Shown here piece after piece: positions 7,709 to 16,149 of a DNA stretch of 33,288 bases; within the stretch, counting starts at the first letter, position 1, and each line of letters opens with the position of its first letter. A program made the translations under genes and the position numbers. The notes below the pieces were generated by a model. That model did not search any database, was not told the origin of the DNA, and was given only the letters and a program-made list of their open reading frames with translations. This DNA comes from Sphingobium indicum BiD32 (GTDB lineage: Bacteria; Pseudomonadota; Alphaproteobacteria; Sphingomonadales; Sphingomonadaceae), in the NCBI RefSeq assembly GCF_000382885.1, contig NZ_CAVK010000195.1, forward strand, positions 1-33,288. The letters are read 5' to 3'.

Positions 7709-9583
7709 ATGTCGCTGACCCCCGCCTTTCTCGACGAATTGCGTGCGCGCACGTCGCTGTCGACGCTGATCGGGCGTACCGTGAAGGTGCAAAAGGCGGG
7801 CCGCGAGTATAAGGCCTGCTGCCCGTTCCATAATGAGAAAACGCCCAGCTTCACGATCAACGACGAGAAGGGTTTTTACCACTGCTTCGGTTGCGGGGCG
7901 CATGGCGATGCGATCCGGTGGATGACCGATCAGCGCGGCCTGCCCTTCATGGAGGCGGTCGAGGAACTGGCGCAGGCGGCGGGGATGGATGTGCCCGCGC
8001 CCGATCCGCGCGCGGCGCAGCGGGCGGAGGCGGCCAAGGGGCTGCATGATGCTATGGCGGCGGCGCAGGGCTTTTTCGAGGAGCAGCTGGGCGGGATCGA
8101 GGGCGCGGACGCGCGGGCTTATCTGGGCAAGCGCGGGATCAGCGATGCGACGCGGCGGGCGTTCGGCTTTGGCTATTCGCCCGATGGGCGCGGAAGGTTG
8201 AAAGGCGCGCTCAAGGAGTTTGGCGAGCCGATGCTGGTCGAGGCGGGTCTCCTGATAAACCCAGACGGAGAACGCGACACCTATGACCGTTTTCGTGGGC
8301 GGTTGATGCTGCCGATCCGTGACATTCGCGGGCGAGTGATCGCCTTTGGCGGGCGGATATTGGGCGCAGGAGAGCCGAAATATCTGAACTCCCCCGACAC
8401 GCCCTTGTTCGACAAGGGGCGCACGCTCTACAATATCGACCGCGCCTCCCCCGCCAGCCGCAATACGGGCCGGGTGATCGTGGTCGAAGGCTATATGGAC
8501 GTGATCGCGCTGGCGCAGGCGGGCTTTGGCGATGCGGTCGCGCCGCTGGGCACGGCACTGACCGAGCATCAGATCGAACGATTGTGGAAGATGGTCGAGG
8601 TGCCGATCCTGTGTTTCGATGGCGATTCGGCGGGGCAGAAGGCAGCGATCCGCGCCGCGATGCGCGCCCTGCCCCTGCTGCGCCCCGGCCATAGCCTGGC
8701 CTTTGCGACGCTGCCTGTGGGGAAAGACCCTGACGACCTGATCCGCGCCGAAGGGCCAGCGGCGATGGACGCGGTGCTGAACGCTGCACAACCACTGGTC
8801 GATCGGCTGTGGAGCCATGAACAGACGGTCGCGCCGCTCGACACGCCGGAGCAGAAGGCCGCGCTCAAGCAAAGGCTGGCCGCGATTACCGAGGCGATCG
8901 GCCATCCCGACGTGCGCGCGCATTATGCCCACGCCTTTCGCGAACGCTATGACGCGCTGTTCTTTGCCCGCCCCGCCTTCAACAACGCACCGCGCGGGCA
9001 GGGCAACAGCAATGCCGCGCGATGGCAGCGTGACAAGAAAGGCAACTGGAAGCCGCCCATCGCCCCGGTCGGGCAGGAAGCGCGGGCGATCGGCGCGACG
9101 GGCATGGAACAGCGGCTGCTGCGCGCGATTCTGGCCAGTTTGCTGCGCCACCCGGACCAGATTGTCCGCCACCGCGAGACGCTGGCAAGCCTGCATGTGG
9201 CCGATCGTGCGCTGGGTCAGTTGCTCGCGGCGATGATTGCTGCTTCCTTTCGCAAAGAAACAGTTGAAACTGATGGCCTCCTTACCATATTGGGGCCAGG
9301 TGAAGTGTATAATATGGCGAAGGGGATGCTTCGGGCCGACACGTTCACATTCACCCCCCACAGGATGACAGCCGACGCCGATCGCGTAACGCGCGATCTG
9401 GAGGAGGCAATCGGGGTGATGGCGCAGGGACCGGAACTGGAAGCTGCGCTGGCGGAGGCGACGAGACGGGCGAGGGATGACCTCAACGAGGAAAGCTATG
9501 CCGAGCAGCAACGGGTCCATCGACTGAAAATGGACCATGAAAGCCGCCTGGCGGAACTGGCGCAGTCCGACGACATTGAGTGA
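7709..9583 (+). CDS. dnaG: DNA primase DnaG
   Basis: DnaG lays down RNA primers for replication. The 624-residue protein has the N-terminal CHC2 zinc ribbon (Cys38, His41, Cys59, Cys62; CCPFH and HCFGCG). The catalytic core follows, including FRGRLMLPIRD and the TOPRIM motifs VVEGYMDVIAL and CFDGDSAG. The C-terminal DnaB-interaction region is less conserved. The start at 7709 directly follows the DUF559 stop, and SLTPAFLDELRART is the normal N-terminus of the family. Its ribosome site seems to come from the adjacent repeat. The gene lies between DUF559 and rpoD, in the macromolecular-synthesis operon order but without rpsU in the window. Confidence 0.98.
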   Translation: MSLTPAFLDELRARTSLSTLIGRTVKVQKAGREYKACCPFHNEKTPSFTINDEKGFYHCFGCGAHGDAIRWMTDQRGLPFMEAVEELAQAAGMDVPAPDPRAAQRAEAAKGLHDAMAAAQGFFEEQLGGIEGADARAYLGKRGISDATRRAFGFGYSPDGRGRLKGALKEFGEPMLVEAGLLINPDGERDTYDRFRGRLMLPIRDIRGRVIAFGGRILGAGEPKYLNSPDTPLFDKGRTLYNIDRASPASRNTGRVIVVEGYMDVIALAQAGFGDAVAPLGTALTEHQIERLWKMVEVPILCFDGDSAGQKAAIRAAMRALPLLRPGHSLAFATLPVGKDPDDLIRAEGPAAMDAVLNAAQPLVDRLWSHEQTVAPLDTPEQKAALKQRLAAITEAIGHPDVRAHYAHAFRERYDALFFARPAFNNAPRGQGNSNAARWQRDKKGNWKPPIAPVGQEARAIGATGMEQRLLRAILASLLRHPDQIVRHRETLASLHVADRALGQLLAAMIAASFRKETVETDGLLTILGPGEVYNMAKGMLRADTFTFTPHRMTADADRVTRDLEEAIGVMAQGPELEAALAEATRRARDDLNEESYAEQQRVHRLKMDHESRLAELAQSDDIE

Positions 9584-9589
9584 CATGAT

Positions 9590-9641
9590 CGTTCCGGCAT
9601 GGAACGAAGGGTTTGAATGATCGCTCCCGCAAGAGGGAGCG
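9590..9641 (+). promoter_or_regulatory. Two hairpins between dnaG and rpoD
   Basis: The first hairpin is CGTTCC-GGCAT-GGAACG (9590-9606). The second is CGCTCCC-GCAAGA-GGGAGCG (9622-9641). Neither is followed by a T-run, so they are not standard terminators. The second resembles the CTCCCGCAAG core of the repeats around the DUF559 gene and may be a degenerate copy. In E. coli the dnaG-rpoD junction is an RNA processing site, and a comparable role here is possible but unproven. Confidence 0.5.
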
Positions 9642-9660
9642 GCGGAGTTAAGGCGAATAA

Positions 9661-11718
9661 ATGGCGACCAAGGCGAACAGCAAAAGTGCGGGTGCGGGCG
9701 ATGGCGGGGATGAAGGCGGCGATGCCCCCCTGCTCGACCTCAACGAAGCCTCGGTCAAGAAGCTGCTCGCCCGTGCCAAAAAGCGCGGCTACATCACCTA
9801 TGACGAGCTGAACAATGCCCTGCCGCAGGACCAGATGTCCTCCGAACAGATCGAGGACGTGATGTCCGCGCTCAATGACATGGGCGTCAACATCGTCGAA
9901 AATGAAGAAGCCAGCGATGATGGTGAGGACCAGCAGCGCGAGGATGATAATGACGACGCCAATGAAACGGCGGAGGACGATGACGGCTCACCCCGGCTGA
10001 TCACCGAGAAGAAGAAGGAAACGGTCGATCGTACCGACGATCCCGTTCGCATGTATCTGCGCGAAATGGGCGCGGTGGAACTGCTCAGCCGTGAAGGCGA
10101 AATCGCCATCGCCAAGCGGATCGAGGCTGGCCGCGACACGATGATTTTGGGCCTGTGCGAAAGCCCGACGACCTTCAACGCGATCATCGAATGGTCGACC
10201 GCGCTCAACAATGGCGAAATGCAGTTGCGCGAGATCCTCGATCTCGACGCGATGCTGTCGAAAGACCCTGCCCCGGAGAGCCTGGAGGAAGGCGCCGAGG
10301 ATGATGATGGCGAGATAAGCGAAAAGACCGCCGGTCCCAGCTTCAAGGAAGAGGAGGAGCCTGAAGAGGAATCCGCCGACGCCGACGAGGATGAGGATGG
10401 TTCGGGCGAACGCCGCACCCGTCGGGTCGAAGAGGAAGAGGAAGAGGACAACACCCTCTCCCTCGCCCAGATGGAAGAGACTCTCAAGCCGATGGCGCTG
10501 GAGAAGTTTGCGACCATCACCGAGATTTTCCGCGCCTTTTCAAGCATTCAGTCCGCGCGCATGTTGGCCATGGGCAATGGTGACATGCTGAGCCAGGCCG
10601 AAGAGGACAGCTATCATGAGCTGCGCGAAAGCCTGACCGCGCAGGTCGAGAGCGTTCAGTTCCATCAGCAGAAGATCGAATATCTGGTCGATCAGCTCTA
10701 TGCCTATAACCGGCGCCTGACCGCGCTGGGCGGGCAGATGCTGCGTCTGGCCGAGCGCCACAAGGTGCCGCGCAAGGACTTCCTTGACCGCTATGTGAAT
10801 CATGAGCTGGACGATGGCTGGATGGACCGGGTTGCCGGGCTGGACAAGAAATGGACCGCCTTCGTCGCTGCCGAAGGGCGCGCGGTGGAACGTATCCGCA
10901 CCGAAGTCAGCGAAATCGCGCAGGCGACCGGCATGTCGCTCAGCGAGTTCCGCCGCATCGTCAACATGGTGCAGAAGGGCGAGCGCGAGGCACGGATCGC
11001 CAAGAAGGAAATGGTCGAGGCGAACCTGCGTCTGGTCATCTCCATCGCTAAAAAATATACGAACCGTGGCCTGCAATTCCTTGATCTTATTCAGGAAGGC
11101 AATATCGGCCTGATGAAGGCGGTCGACAAGTTCGAGTATCGCCGCGGCTACAAGTTCAGCACCTATGCGACCTGGTGGATCCGGCAGGCGATCACCCGAT
11201 CGATCGCCGATCAGGCGCGGACCATTCGTATCCCGGTCCATATGATCGAGACGATCAACAAGCTGGTGCGCACCAGCCGCCAGTTCCTGCACGAGCAGGG
11301 CCGCGAACCGACCCCGGAGGAGATGGCCGAACGCCTCTCCATGCCGCTGGAGAAGGTGCGCAAGGTGATGAAGATCGCCAAGGAGCCGATCTCCCTCGAA
11401 ACGCCGATCGGCGACGAGGAGGACAGTCATCTGGGCGATTTCATCGAGGACAAGAATGCGATCATCCCGGTGGATGCGGCGATTCAGGCGAACCTCAAGG
11501 AAACCGTCACCCGCGTGCTGGCGTCGCTGACGCCGCGCGAGGAGCGCGTGCTGCGGATGCGCTTTGGCATCGGCATGAACACCGATCACACGCTGGAGGA
11601 AGTGGGCCAGCAGTTCAGCGTGACCCGCGAACGTATCCGCCAGATCGAGGCGAAGGCACTGCGCAAGCTCAAGCATCCGAGCCGCAGCCGCAAGATGCGC
11701 AGCTTCCTCGACCAGTAA
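9661..11718 (+). CDS. rpoD: RNA polymerase primary sigma factor RpoD (sigma 70)
   Basis: This 685-residue protein is the housekeeping sigma factor. Region 1.1 is present at the N-terminus ([20 protein letters not shown]). Two acidic low-complexity stretches follow, at about residues 88-115 and 230-260. Region 2 begins near residue 448 ([25 protein letters not shown]), region 3 follows, and region 4 with its helix-turn-helix lies near residues 643-680 ([17 protein letters not shown]). All core and promoter-contact motifs look intact. The ATG at 9661 begins MATKANSKS, the usual start in this group. The gene ends the operon, and a strong terminator begins 23 bases after its stop. Confidence 0.98.
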   Translation: MATKANSKSAGAGDGGDEGGDAPLLDLNEASVKKLLARAKKRGYITYDELNNALPQDQMSSEQIEDVMSALNDMGVNIVENEEASDDGEDQQREDDNDDANETAEDDDGSPRLITEKKKETVDRTDDPVRMYLREMGAVELLSREGEIAIAKRIEAGRDTMILGLCESPTTFNAIIEWSTALNNGEMQLREILDLDAMLSKDPAPESLEEGAEDDDGEISEKTAGPSFKEEEEPEEESADADEDEDGSGERRTRRVEEEEEEDNTLSLAQMEETLKPMALEKFATITEIFRAFSSIQSARMLAMGNGDMLSQAEEDSYHELRESLTAQVESVQFHQQKIEYLVDQLYAYNRRLTALGGQMLRLAERHKVPRKDFLDRYVNHELDDGWMDRVAGLDKKWTAFVAAEGRAVERIRTEVSEIAQATGMSLSEFRRIVNMVQKGEREARIAKKEMVEANLRLVISIAKKYTNRGLQFLDLIQEGNIGLMKAVDKFEYRRGYKFSTYATWWIRQAITRSIADQARTIRIPVHMIETINKLVRTSRQFLHEQGREPTPEEMAERLSMPLEKVRKVMKIAKEPISLETPIGDEEDSHLGDFIEDKNAIIPVDAAIQANLKETVTRVLASLTPREERVLRMRFGIGMNTDHTLEEVGQQFSVTRERIRQIEAKALRKLKHPSRSRKMRSFLDQ

Positions 11719-11741
11719 GCTGCTGCTTATCGGCGATTTTC

Positions 11742-11772
11742 AAAGGGCGGCCCGCACAGGCCGCCCTTTTTT
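11742..11772 (+). terminator. Rho-independent terminator of the rpoD operon
   Basis: The stem AAAGGGCGGCC pairs perfectly with GGCCGCCCTTT around the loop CGCACA, and the T-run continues to 11772. It begins 23 bases after the rpoD stop. Confidence 0.95.
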
Positions 11773-11825
11773 ATGGCGATCATATCCTTTGCAAACCCGA
11801 TATCGGCATGATGAACAAAGCTCAT

Positions 11826-11945
11826 CCTCCCCTGCAAGGGGAGGTGTCGGGCCGCAGGCCGGACGGAGGGGTGTCATGCTATCGAGAGGGTGACACCCCT
11901 CCACCATCGGCTACGCCGACGGTCCCCCTCTCCTTACAGGGGAGG
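11826..11945. repeat. Composite palindromic repeat (BIME-like), 120 bp
   Basis: The segment is organised symmetrically. The outer hairpins are CCTCCCCT-GCA-AGGGGAGG (11826-11844) and CCTCTCCT-TAC-AGGGGAGG (11927-11945). Inner hairpins are formed by GTCGGGCC/GGCCGGAC and ACCATCGGC/GCCGACGGT. At the centre GGAGGGGTGTCA (11865-11876) pairs perfectly with TGACACCCCTCC (11891-11902). It occupies most of the gene-free stretch between the rpoD terminator and the gene at 12075. No reading frame is credible in this gap. The outer hairpin type recurs at 10-28. Confidence 0.85.
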
Positions 11946-12074
11946 ATTTCCGGTGCTGGACTTGCAAGGAAGACGATCGCCTTTTTTCTCGTCCGTAAAC
12001 CGCTCCTTTACCCCGTTCCCGTAGCTTGACCGTCAAATCCCCGCTGGCGGATCGGGGCTGATAGGGAATGGCAT

Positions 12075-12755
12075 ATGAGCGAAGCGGCACCACGCTATCA
12101 ATTTGGCGACATATCGCGGATATTGGAGGCGCTGGTCGCCGCCGATGGCACGGCGGCCCATGCCTATGCCAATCGGGCGGGTGCCAGTGTGGCGCGCGAT
12201 TCCCTGTTGTCGCTGGGCGATCTGGCCGACGGCGCATATTATCTCTGTCTGCTCCACGGCCGCCATCCCGGTGTGATTGATCATGCCGCCACACGATCAG
12301 CCGACAATGCCGCCCGTGCATGGTTGATCGAGGCCGCCGATTCCTTTGCCACCGAGCGCGCCTATCTGACCCAGGTTTCGGTCGCTGTCGGCCCCGCCCC
12401 CAGCACGGCGGGCCAGGCCGATTGCGAAACCACCGTCGGCCAGCAACGCCATGCGCTCGACATGCTGGCCCAGTCCGACCGGCGCGGCTGCGCCATGGGC
12501 GCGGCGATGGCGCTGGTGCTGGACTGGCGCGCGGTGCGCCATATCCTGGACATGGCGGCGATCCGCGCAGGGCTGGAGCCGCATCGCTGCACCCTGCCCG
12601 ACCGCGCCGCCACGCTGGAGGTCGCGCGTGCGATCGGCGGCGATGACGTGGTTGACCGGGCGATCCAGTTTGGCGCGCGCCAATTGCTGAACCAGCATCG
12701 CGGCCTGTGGGATTTGCTTTCCGCCCGCGCCGATGTGCGCGCACGCCAGCTCTGA
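12075..12755 (+). CDS. Uncharacterised alpha-helical protein
   Basis: I cannot assign a function to this 226-residue protein. It has no signal peptide and no convincing membrane span, and it is probably cytosolic and mostly helical. It starts GDISRILEALVAADGTAAHAYA. Two later segments look conserved in style: EAADSFATERAYL and TVGQQRHALDMLAQSDRRGC, followed by GAAMALVLDWRAVRHILD. Paired Glu and His residues on helices recall ferritin-like bundles, but that is only a resemblance. The ATG at 12075 is preceded by AGGGA with a 7-base spacer. It stands alone, after a repeat region and 87 bases before the MoxR gene. It is probably a conserved sphingomonad protein. Confidence 0.8.
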   Translation: MSEAAPRYQFGDISRILEALVAADGTAAHAYANRAGASVARDSLLSLGDLADGAYYLCLLHGRHPGVIDHAATRSADNAARAWLIEAADSFATERAYLTQVSVAVGPAPSTAGQADCETTVGQQRHALDMLAQSDRRGCAMGAAMALVLDWRAVRHILDMAAIRAGLEPHRCTLPDRAATLEVARAIGGDDVVDRAIQFGARQLLNQHRGLWDLLSARADVRARQL

Positions 12756-12842
12756 CCCCTCTGCAATAACGCCAGCGCGACTTGCGCCAGCGCGTGGCTT
12801 TGCCTAGTCCGGTTGCCAAGATTGGCAAACGGGCGGGATATT

Positions 12843-13688
12843 ATGCGTTTTGAAGGCACCCAGGATTATGTCGCGACCGACGACCTGAAGGTCGCGGTCA
12901 ATGCCGCCGTGTTGCTGCGCCGCCCTCTGCTGGTGAAGGGGGAGCCGGGGACCGGCAAGACCGTGCTGGCGCAGGAGATTGCGACCGCGCTGGGCGCGCC
13001 GCTGATCGAATGGAACGTCAAGTCCACGACCAAGGCGCATCAGGGGCTTTATGAATATGACGCCGTCGCCCGTTTGCGCGACGGGCAGCTGGGCGATGAG
13101 CGCGTCCACGACATTTCCAATTATATCCGCAAGGGCAAGCTGTGGGAGGCCTTCACCTCTCCCACCCTGCCCGTGCTGCTGATCGACGAGATTGACAAGG
13201 CCGACATCGAATTCCCCAACGACCTGTTGCAGGAACTCGATCGCATGGCGTTCCATGTCTATGAAACCGGCGAGACGATCGCCGCGAAGGACCGACCGAT
13301 CGTCATCATCACGTCGAATAATGAGAAGGAATTGCCCGACGCCTTCCTGCGCCGCTGCTTCTTCCACTATATCAAATTCCCCGACCGTGAGACGATGCAG
13401 GCCATTGTCGACGTGCATTTCCCCGGCATCCAGAAAATCCTGGTCAGCAAGGCGATGGATATTTTCTACGATATTCGGGACGTGCCGGGCCTGAAGAAAA
13501 AGCCCAGCACCAGCGAGTTGCTCGACTGGCTCAAGCTGCTGCTCAATGAGGACATGCCGCTCGACGTTCTCCAGAATAGCGATCCGACCAAGGCGATCCC
13601 GCCGCTGCATGGCGCGCTGCTCAAAAATGAGCAGGATGTCATGATGTTCGAGCGGCTGGCCTTCATGGCGCGGCGGCAGGGGCGCTGA
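12843..13688 (+). CDS. MoxR-family AAA+ ATPase
   Basis: MoxR ATPases act as chaperones in maturation of enzymes or complexes, usually together with a von Willebrand A domain protein encoded next to them. This 281-residue protein has Walker A GEPGTGKT at residues 33-40, Walker B LLIDEID with Asp115-Glu116, and a sensor-1-like IITSNNEKELPDAFLRR. The C-terminal lid domain follows. I start at the ATG at 12843 (MRFEGTQDYVATDD), since the longer frame upstream adds unrelated residues. Only two bases separate its stop from the GFA gene. No VWA gene is present on either side in this window, which is unusual. Its client is unknown. Confidence 0.93.
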   Translation: MRFEGTQDYVATDDLKVAVNAAVLLRRPLLVKGEPGTGKTVLAQEIATALGAPLIEWNVKSTTKAHQGLYEYDAVARLRDGQLGDERVHDISNYIRKGKLWEAFTSPTLPVLLIDEIDKADIEFPNDLLQELDRMAFHVYETGETIAAKDRPIVIITSNNEKELPDAFLRRCFFHYIKFPDRETMQAIVDVHFPGIQKILVSKAMDIFYDIRDVPGLKKKPSTSELLDWLKLLLNEDMPLDVLQNSDPTKAIPPLHGALLKNEQDVMMFERLAFMARRQGR

Positions 13689-13690
13689 CG

Positions 13691-14104
13691 ATGGCGCATG
13701 AGGCCGGATGCCTGTGCGGCGCCGTCCGCATATTGATCGATGCGGAACCGATCGTGGCGCGCCAATGCTGGTGCCGCCTGTGCCAATATCTGGGCGCGGG
13801 ATCGGGCACGGTGAATGTCATCTTTCCGACCGAAGCCGTAACGACGACGGGCGAAGTCCGCTGGCACGCCAGCATCGCCGACAGCGGCAATGCGATGCGG
13901 CGGGGCTTTTGCCCGCAATGCGGCACGCCGATTTTCAGCATGGCCGAATCGCGCCCGCATCAGACCATCATCCGGGCCGGTGCGCTGGATGATCCGGGGC
14001 TGATCGGGCCGCAGGCGGTGATCTGGACGCAGGCCGCCCCGCCTTGGGCGCTGCATGACCCCGACCTGCCTCAATATCCGGCGCAAATCCCGCCCGCGAC
14101 GTAA
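13691..14104 (+). CDS. GFA-family (Gfa/CENP-V) zinc protein
   Basis: The family is named for glutathione-dependent formaldehyde-activating enzyme, but most members have no proven activity. The 137-residue protein shows the full set of zinc-binding cysteines: Cys7 and Cys9 (GCLCGAVR), Cys26, Cys28 and Cys31 (CWCRLC), and Cys74 and Cys77 (FCPQCGTPIF). The fold is a small beta sheet built around these sites. It begins two bases after the MoxR stop and is probably co-transcribed with it. No other formaldehyde-metabolism gene is nearby, so a detoxification role is not supported by context. Confidence 0.92.
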   Translation: MAHEAGCLCGAVRILIDAEPIVARQCWCRLCQYLGAGSGTVNVIFPTEAVTTTGEVRWHASIADSGNAMRRGFCPQCGTPIFSMAESRPHQTIIRAGALDDPGLIGPQAVIWTQAAPPWALHDPDLPQYPAQIPPAT

Positions 14105-14194
14105 AAGGCGCTTGCGCGCACGCGCATTGTCTGTAGCCTTTCCTTAACAATTCAAGACCGCGCCAAGACGGTCTGAATCCGGGGAAGGATGCCA

Positions 14195-15226
14195 ATGCCC
14201 AAGCGCGCCCTCATCATGTTTTCAGCCGCCCTTTGCCTGGCCGTGCCTTCACTGGCGCGCGCGGCGGACGAGATGGAAGCATGGTCGCCGACCGACACCG
14301 CCATCCGCGCCACCACGGCGGGGATCAGCCTGCCGCAGACGATCGCCAGCCTGTCACTGACCAAGAGCGGCGAAGCCTCCAATGGCGGTCGCGCGGTGGA
14401 CAATTATGCGCAATATCTGTCCGAGGATGGCGCGATCCAGGCGACGCTCTACGTCTATCTGCCGACCTATGCCGATGCCTCGCTGGCCGCCTATATGACC
14501 GACAAGGCGATCATGGAGCGGTTCGGATCGCGCACGCGGCGCACCGCCTATGCCAGCGCCCCGGTGGCGGGCAAGGCCGACAGCGCGATCCGTGCGGTTT
14601 ATGACGATGCCGCCGATGGCGCACTGACGACGGCGGCGGGCTTCGTCCATGCCGGGCGATGGATCGTCAAGATCCGCGTGACCGGACCGACCGAACGTCG
14701 CACAGAGGTGCTGGCCGGGCTGGACGGGATGTTGGCGGGACTGACGCTGGACGATCCGGCATCGCTGCACGCGACCGGGCCTGCCAGGTTCGATTCATGC
14801 CCCGCCGCCGATATACGCGACGCGCGTCTGACCAAGGACGATACCACCCCCGCCCCCCCGCAGGATGTCCGCATCCCGCGCGAGGGCAAGGATGCGCTGT
14901 GCATACGCGGCACGGTAACCACCGCCGAGGGGCGCTATGACATGCTCCAGCAGGCCGGGCGTAGCGATGGCGCGATCATCGTGCCGGTGGATGACAGCGG
15001 CACGGTGCTGGCGTTCGATCCGGCGGCGCAGGGCAAGGGCTACAAGCTGTCGATCCATATGGTCGGGCAGACCGACCTTTATGGCGTCTATGACCGCGTC
15101 CCCAGCCCACGCCAGATCGCCGCGATCCTCGACGGCAAAGACCCGCAGACAGCGAAGGCCGAGGCGACCGCCGCCTATGCGGCCAATGGCGACGTGACGA
15201 TGGTGCAGTCCGGCACGGCGCGCTGA
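14195..15226 (+). CDS. Secreted hypothetical protein
   Basis: This protein of about 343 residues has a clear signal peptide (MPKRALIMFSAALCLAVPS, cleavage near ARA-AD), so it is predicted to be periplasmic. I see no known domain. The first half (TTAGISLPQTIASLSLTKSG, then ATLYVYLP and RWIVKIRVTGPTE) looks like a beta-rich exported domain that repeats an alternating strand pattern. The second half carries two cysteines (DSCPAAD, DALCIRG). I prefer the ATG at 14195 to the one at 14189 because GGAAGG (14183-14188) gives a 6-base spacer only for the former. The gene lies about 90 bases after the GFA gene and converges with the SDR gene. Confidence 0.82.
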   Translation: MPKRALIMFSAALCLAVPSLARAADEMEAWSPTDTAIRATTAGISLPQTIASLSLTKSGEASNGGRAVDNYAQYLSEDGAIQATLYVYLPTYADASLAAYMTDKAIMERFGSRTRRTAYASAPVAGKADSAIRAVYDDAADGALTTAAGFVHAGRWIVKIRVTGPTERRTEVLAGLDGMLAGLTLDDPASLHATGPARFDSCPAADIRDARLTKDDTTPAPPQDVRIPREGKDALCIRGTVTTAEGRYDMLQQAGRSDGAIIVPVDDSGTVLAFDPAAQGKGYKLSIHMVGQTDLYGVYDRVPSPRQIAAILDGKDPQTAKAEATAAYAANGDVTMVQSGTAR

Positions 15227-15263
15227 GGCCCGTTATTGCAGCGGCGGCGTTTCGGGTTGCACC

Positions 15264-16061
15264 TCACCCCGCTGCCATGGCGGCGGCGACCGATGCTTCT
15301 ATGTCGGCCTTGCCCGGATTGGCGCGCAGGGTCAGGCCGCCACTCACCTGGAGATTCTGGCCGGTCATGAAACATTCGTCGCTGGCCAAAAACACGCAAC
15401 TGGCCGCAATATCGTCCGACGTGCCGTAGCGCCCCAGCGGATAGCCCTTTCTGAACGCCTCCATCAGGCCGGGCACGGCGGCCGCATCCGCCGTCATCGG
15501 GGTTTCGGTGATGCCCGGCGACACGCTGTTGGCGCGGATGCCCAGATGGCCAAATTCATTGGCGACGGTGCGGAGCATATGATCGGTCCCGGCCTTGGTC
15601 GCCATATAGGCGGCATGATCGTGGAACATGATCGTCGCGGTGGCGGAGCTGATCTGGATGATCGATCCGCCGCCGCGCCGCTCCATCGCCGGGATCAGCG
15701 CCTGCGCCAGCTGGAACGGTCCGCGCAGTTGCAGCGCGTACATGGCGTCCAGATCGTCCTGCGTCGTGTCGAGGAAGGGTTTGAGCAGACCCCAGCCGGT
15801 GGCGTTGACGGCAATGTCGATGCCACCCAACGCCTGTTCGGCGGCGTCGACCATGGCAAAGATGCTGGCGCGATCGGTCATGTCGCCAGCGATAGCCACG
15901 CCGCCAATCTCATCGGCCAGCGGCACCATGGCGTCCACCTTGCGCCCGGCAATGGCGACCCGCGCGCCTTCGGCCGCGAAGCGGCGGGCGATGGTCTGGC
16001 CCATATTATCCTTGCCAGCCGCGCCCACCACCAATGCCGTCTTGCCTTGCAGACGCGCCAT
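15264..16061 (-). CDS. Short-chain dehydrogenase/reductase (SDR)
   Basis: This 265-residue NAD(P)-dependent oxidoreductase is of the classical SDR type. The nucleotide-binding motif is a variant, VGAAGKDNMGQTIA (residues 12-25). NATG is at 86-89, the catalytic Ser is at about 139 (ISSAT), and Tyr152-x3-Lys156 is the active pair (YMATK). The spacing in the glycine motif resembles enoyl-ACP-reductase-like and related SDRs, so the substrate class is uncertain. The ATG at 16061 is preceded on the minus strand by GGAGG with a 5-base spacer. The TetR gene lies 88 bases upstream on the same strand. Together with the divergent Rieske genes it suggests a catabolic function for the SDR, for example oxidation of a hydroxyl or dihydrodiol product. 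That is inference. Confidence 0.92.
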   Translation of the reverse strand: MARLQGKTALVVGAAGKDNMGQTIARRFAAEGARVAIAGRKVDAMVPLADEIGGVAIAGDMTDRASIFAMVDAAEQALGGIDIAVNATGWGLLKPFLDTTQDDLDAMYALQLRGPFQLAQALIPAMERRGGGSIIQISSATATIMFHDHAAYMATKAGTDHMLRTVANEFGHLGIRANSVSPGITETPMTADAAAVPGLMEAFRKGYPLGRYGTSDDIAASCVFLASDECFMTGQNLQVSGGLTLRANPGKADIEASVAAAMAAG

Positions 16062-16149
16062 ATCATCCTCCCTCAACACCGGTTCACTATTGCCTGGATG
16101 ACGGGACTATGGCCAGGGGCCAACTCGGCTTTGTGCTAGGCCCGCGCAT

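Noticed and set aside
6761..9586. A 941-codon open frame on the minus strand across yqeY, DUF559 and dnaG.
   Set aside because: It covers three well-supported genes on the other strand and its translation has no recognisable domain.
7272..11945. Repeated GC-rich hairpins considered as a CRISPR array.
   Set aside because: Copies are inverted, few and irregularly spaced, and no cas genes are present.
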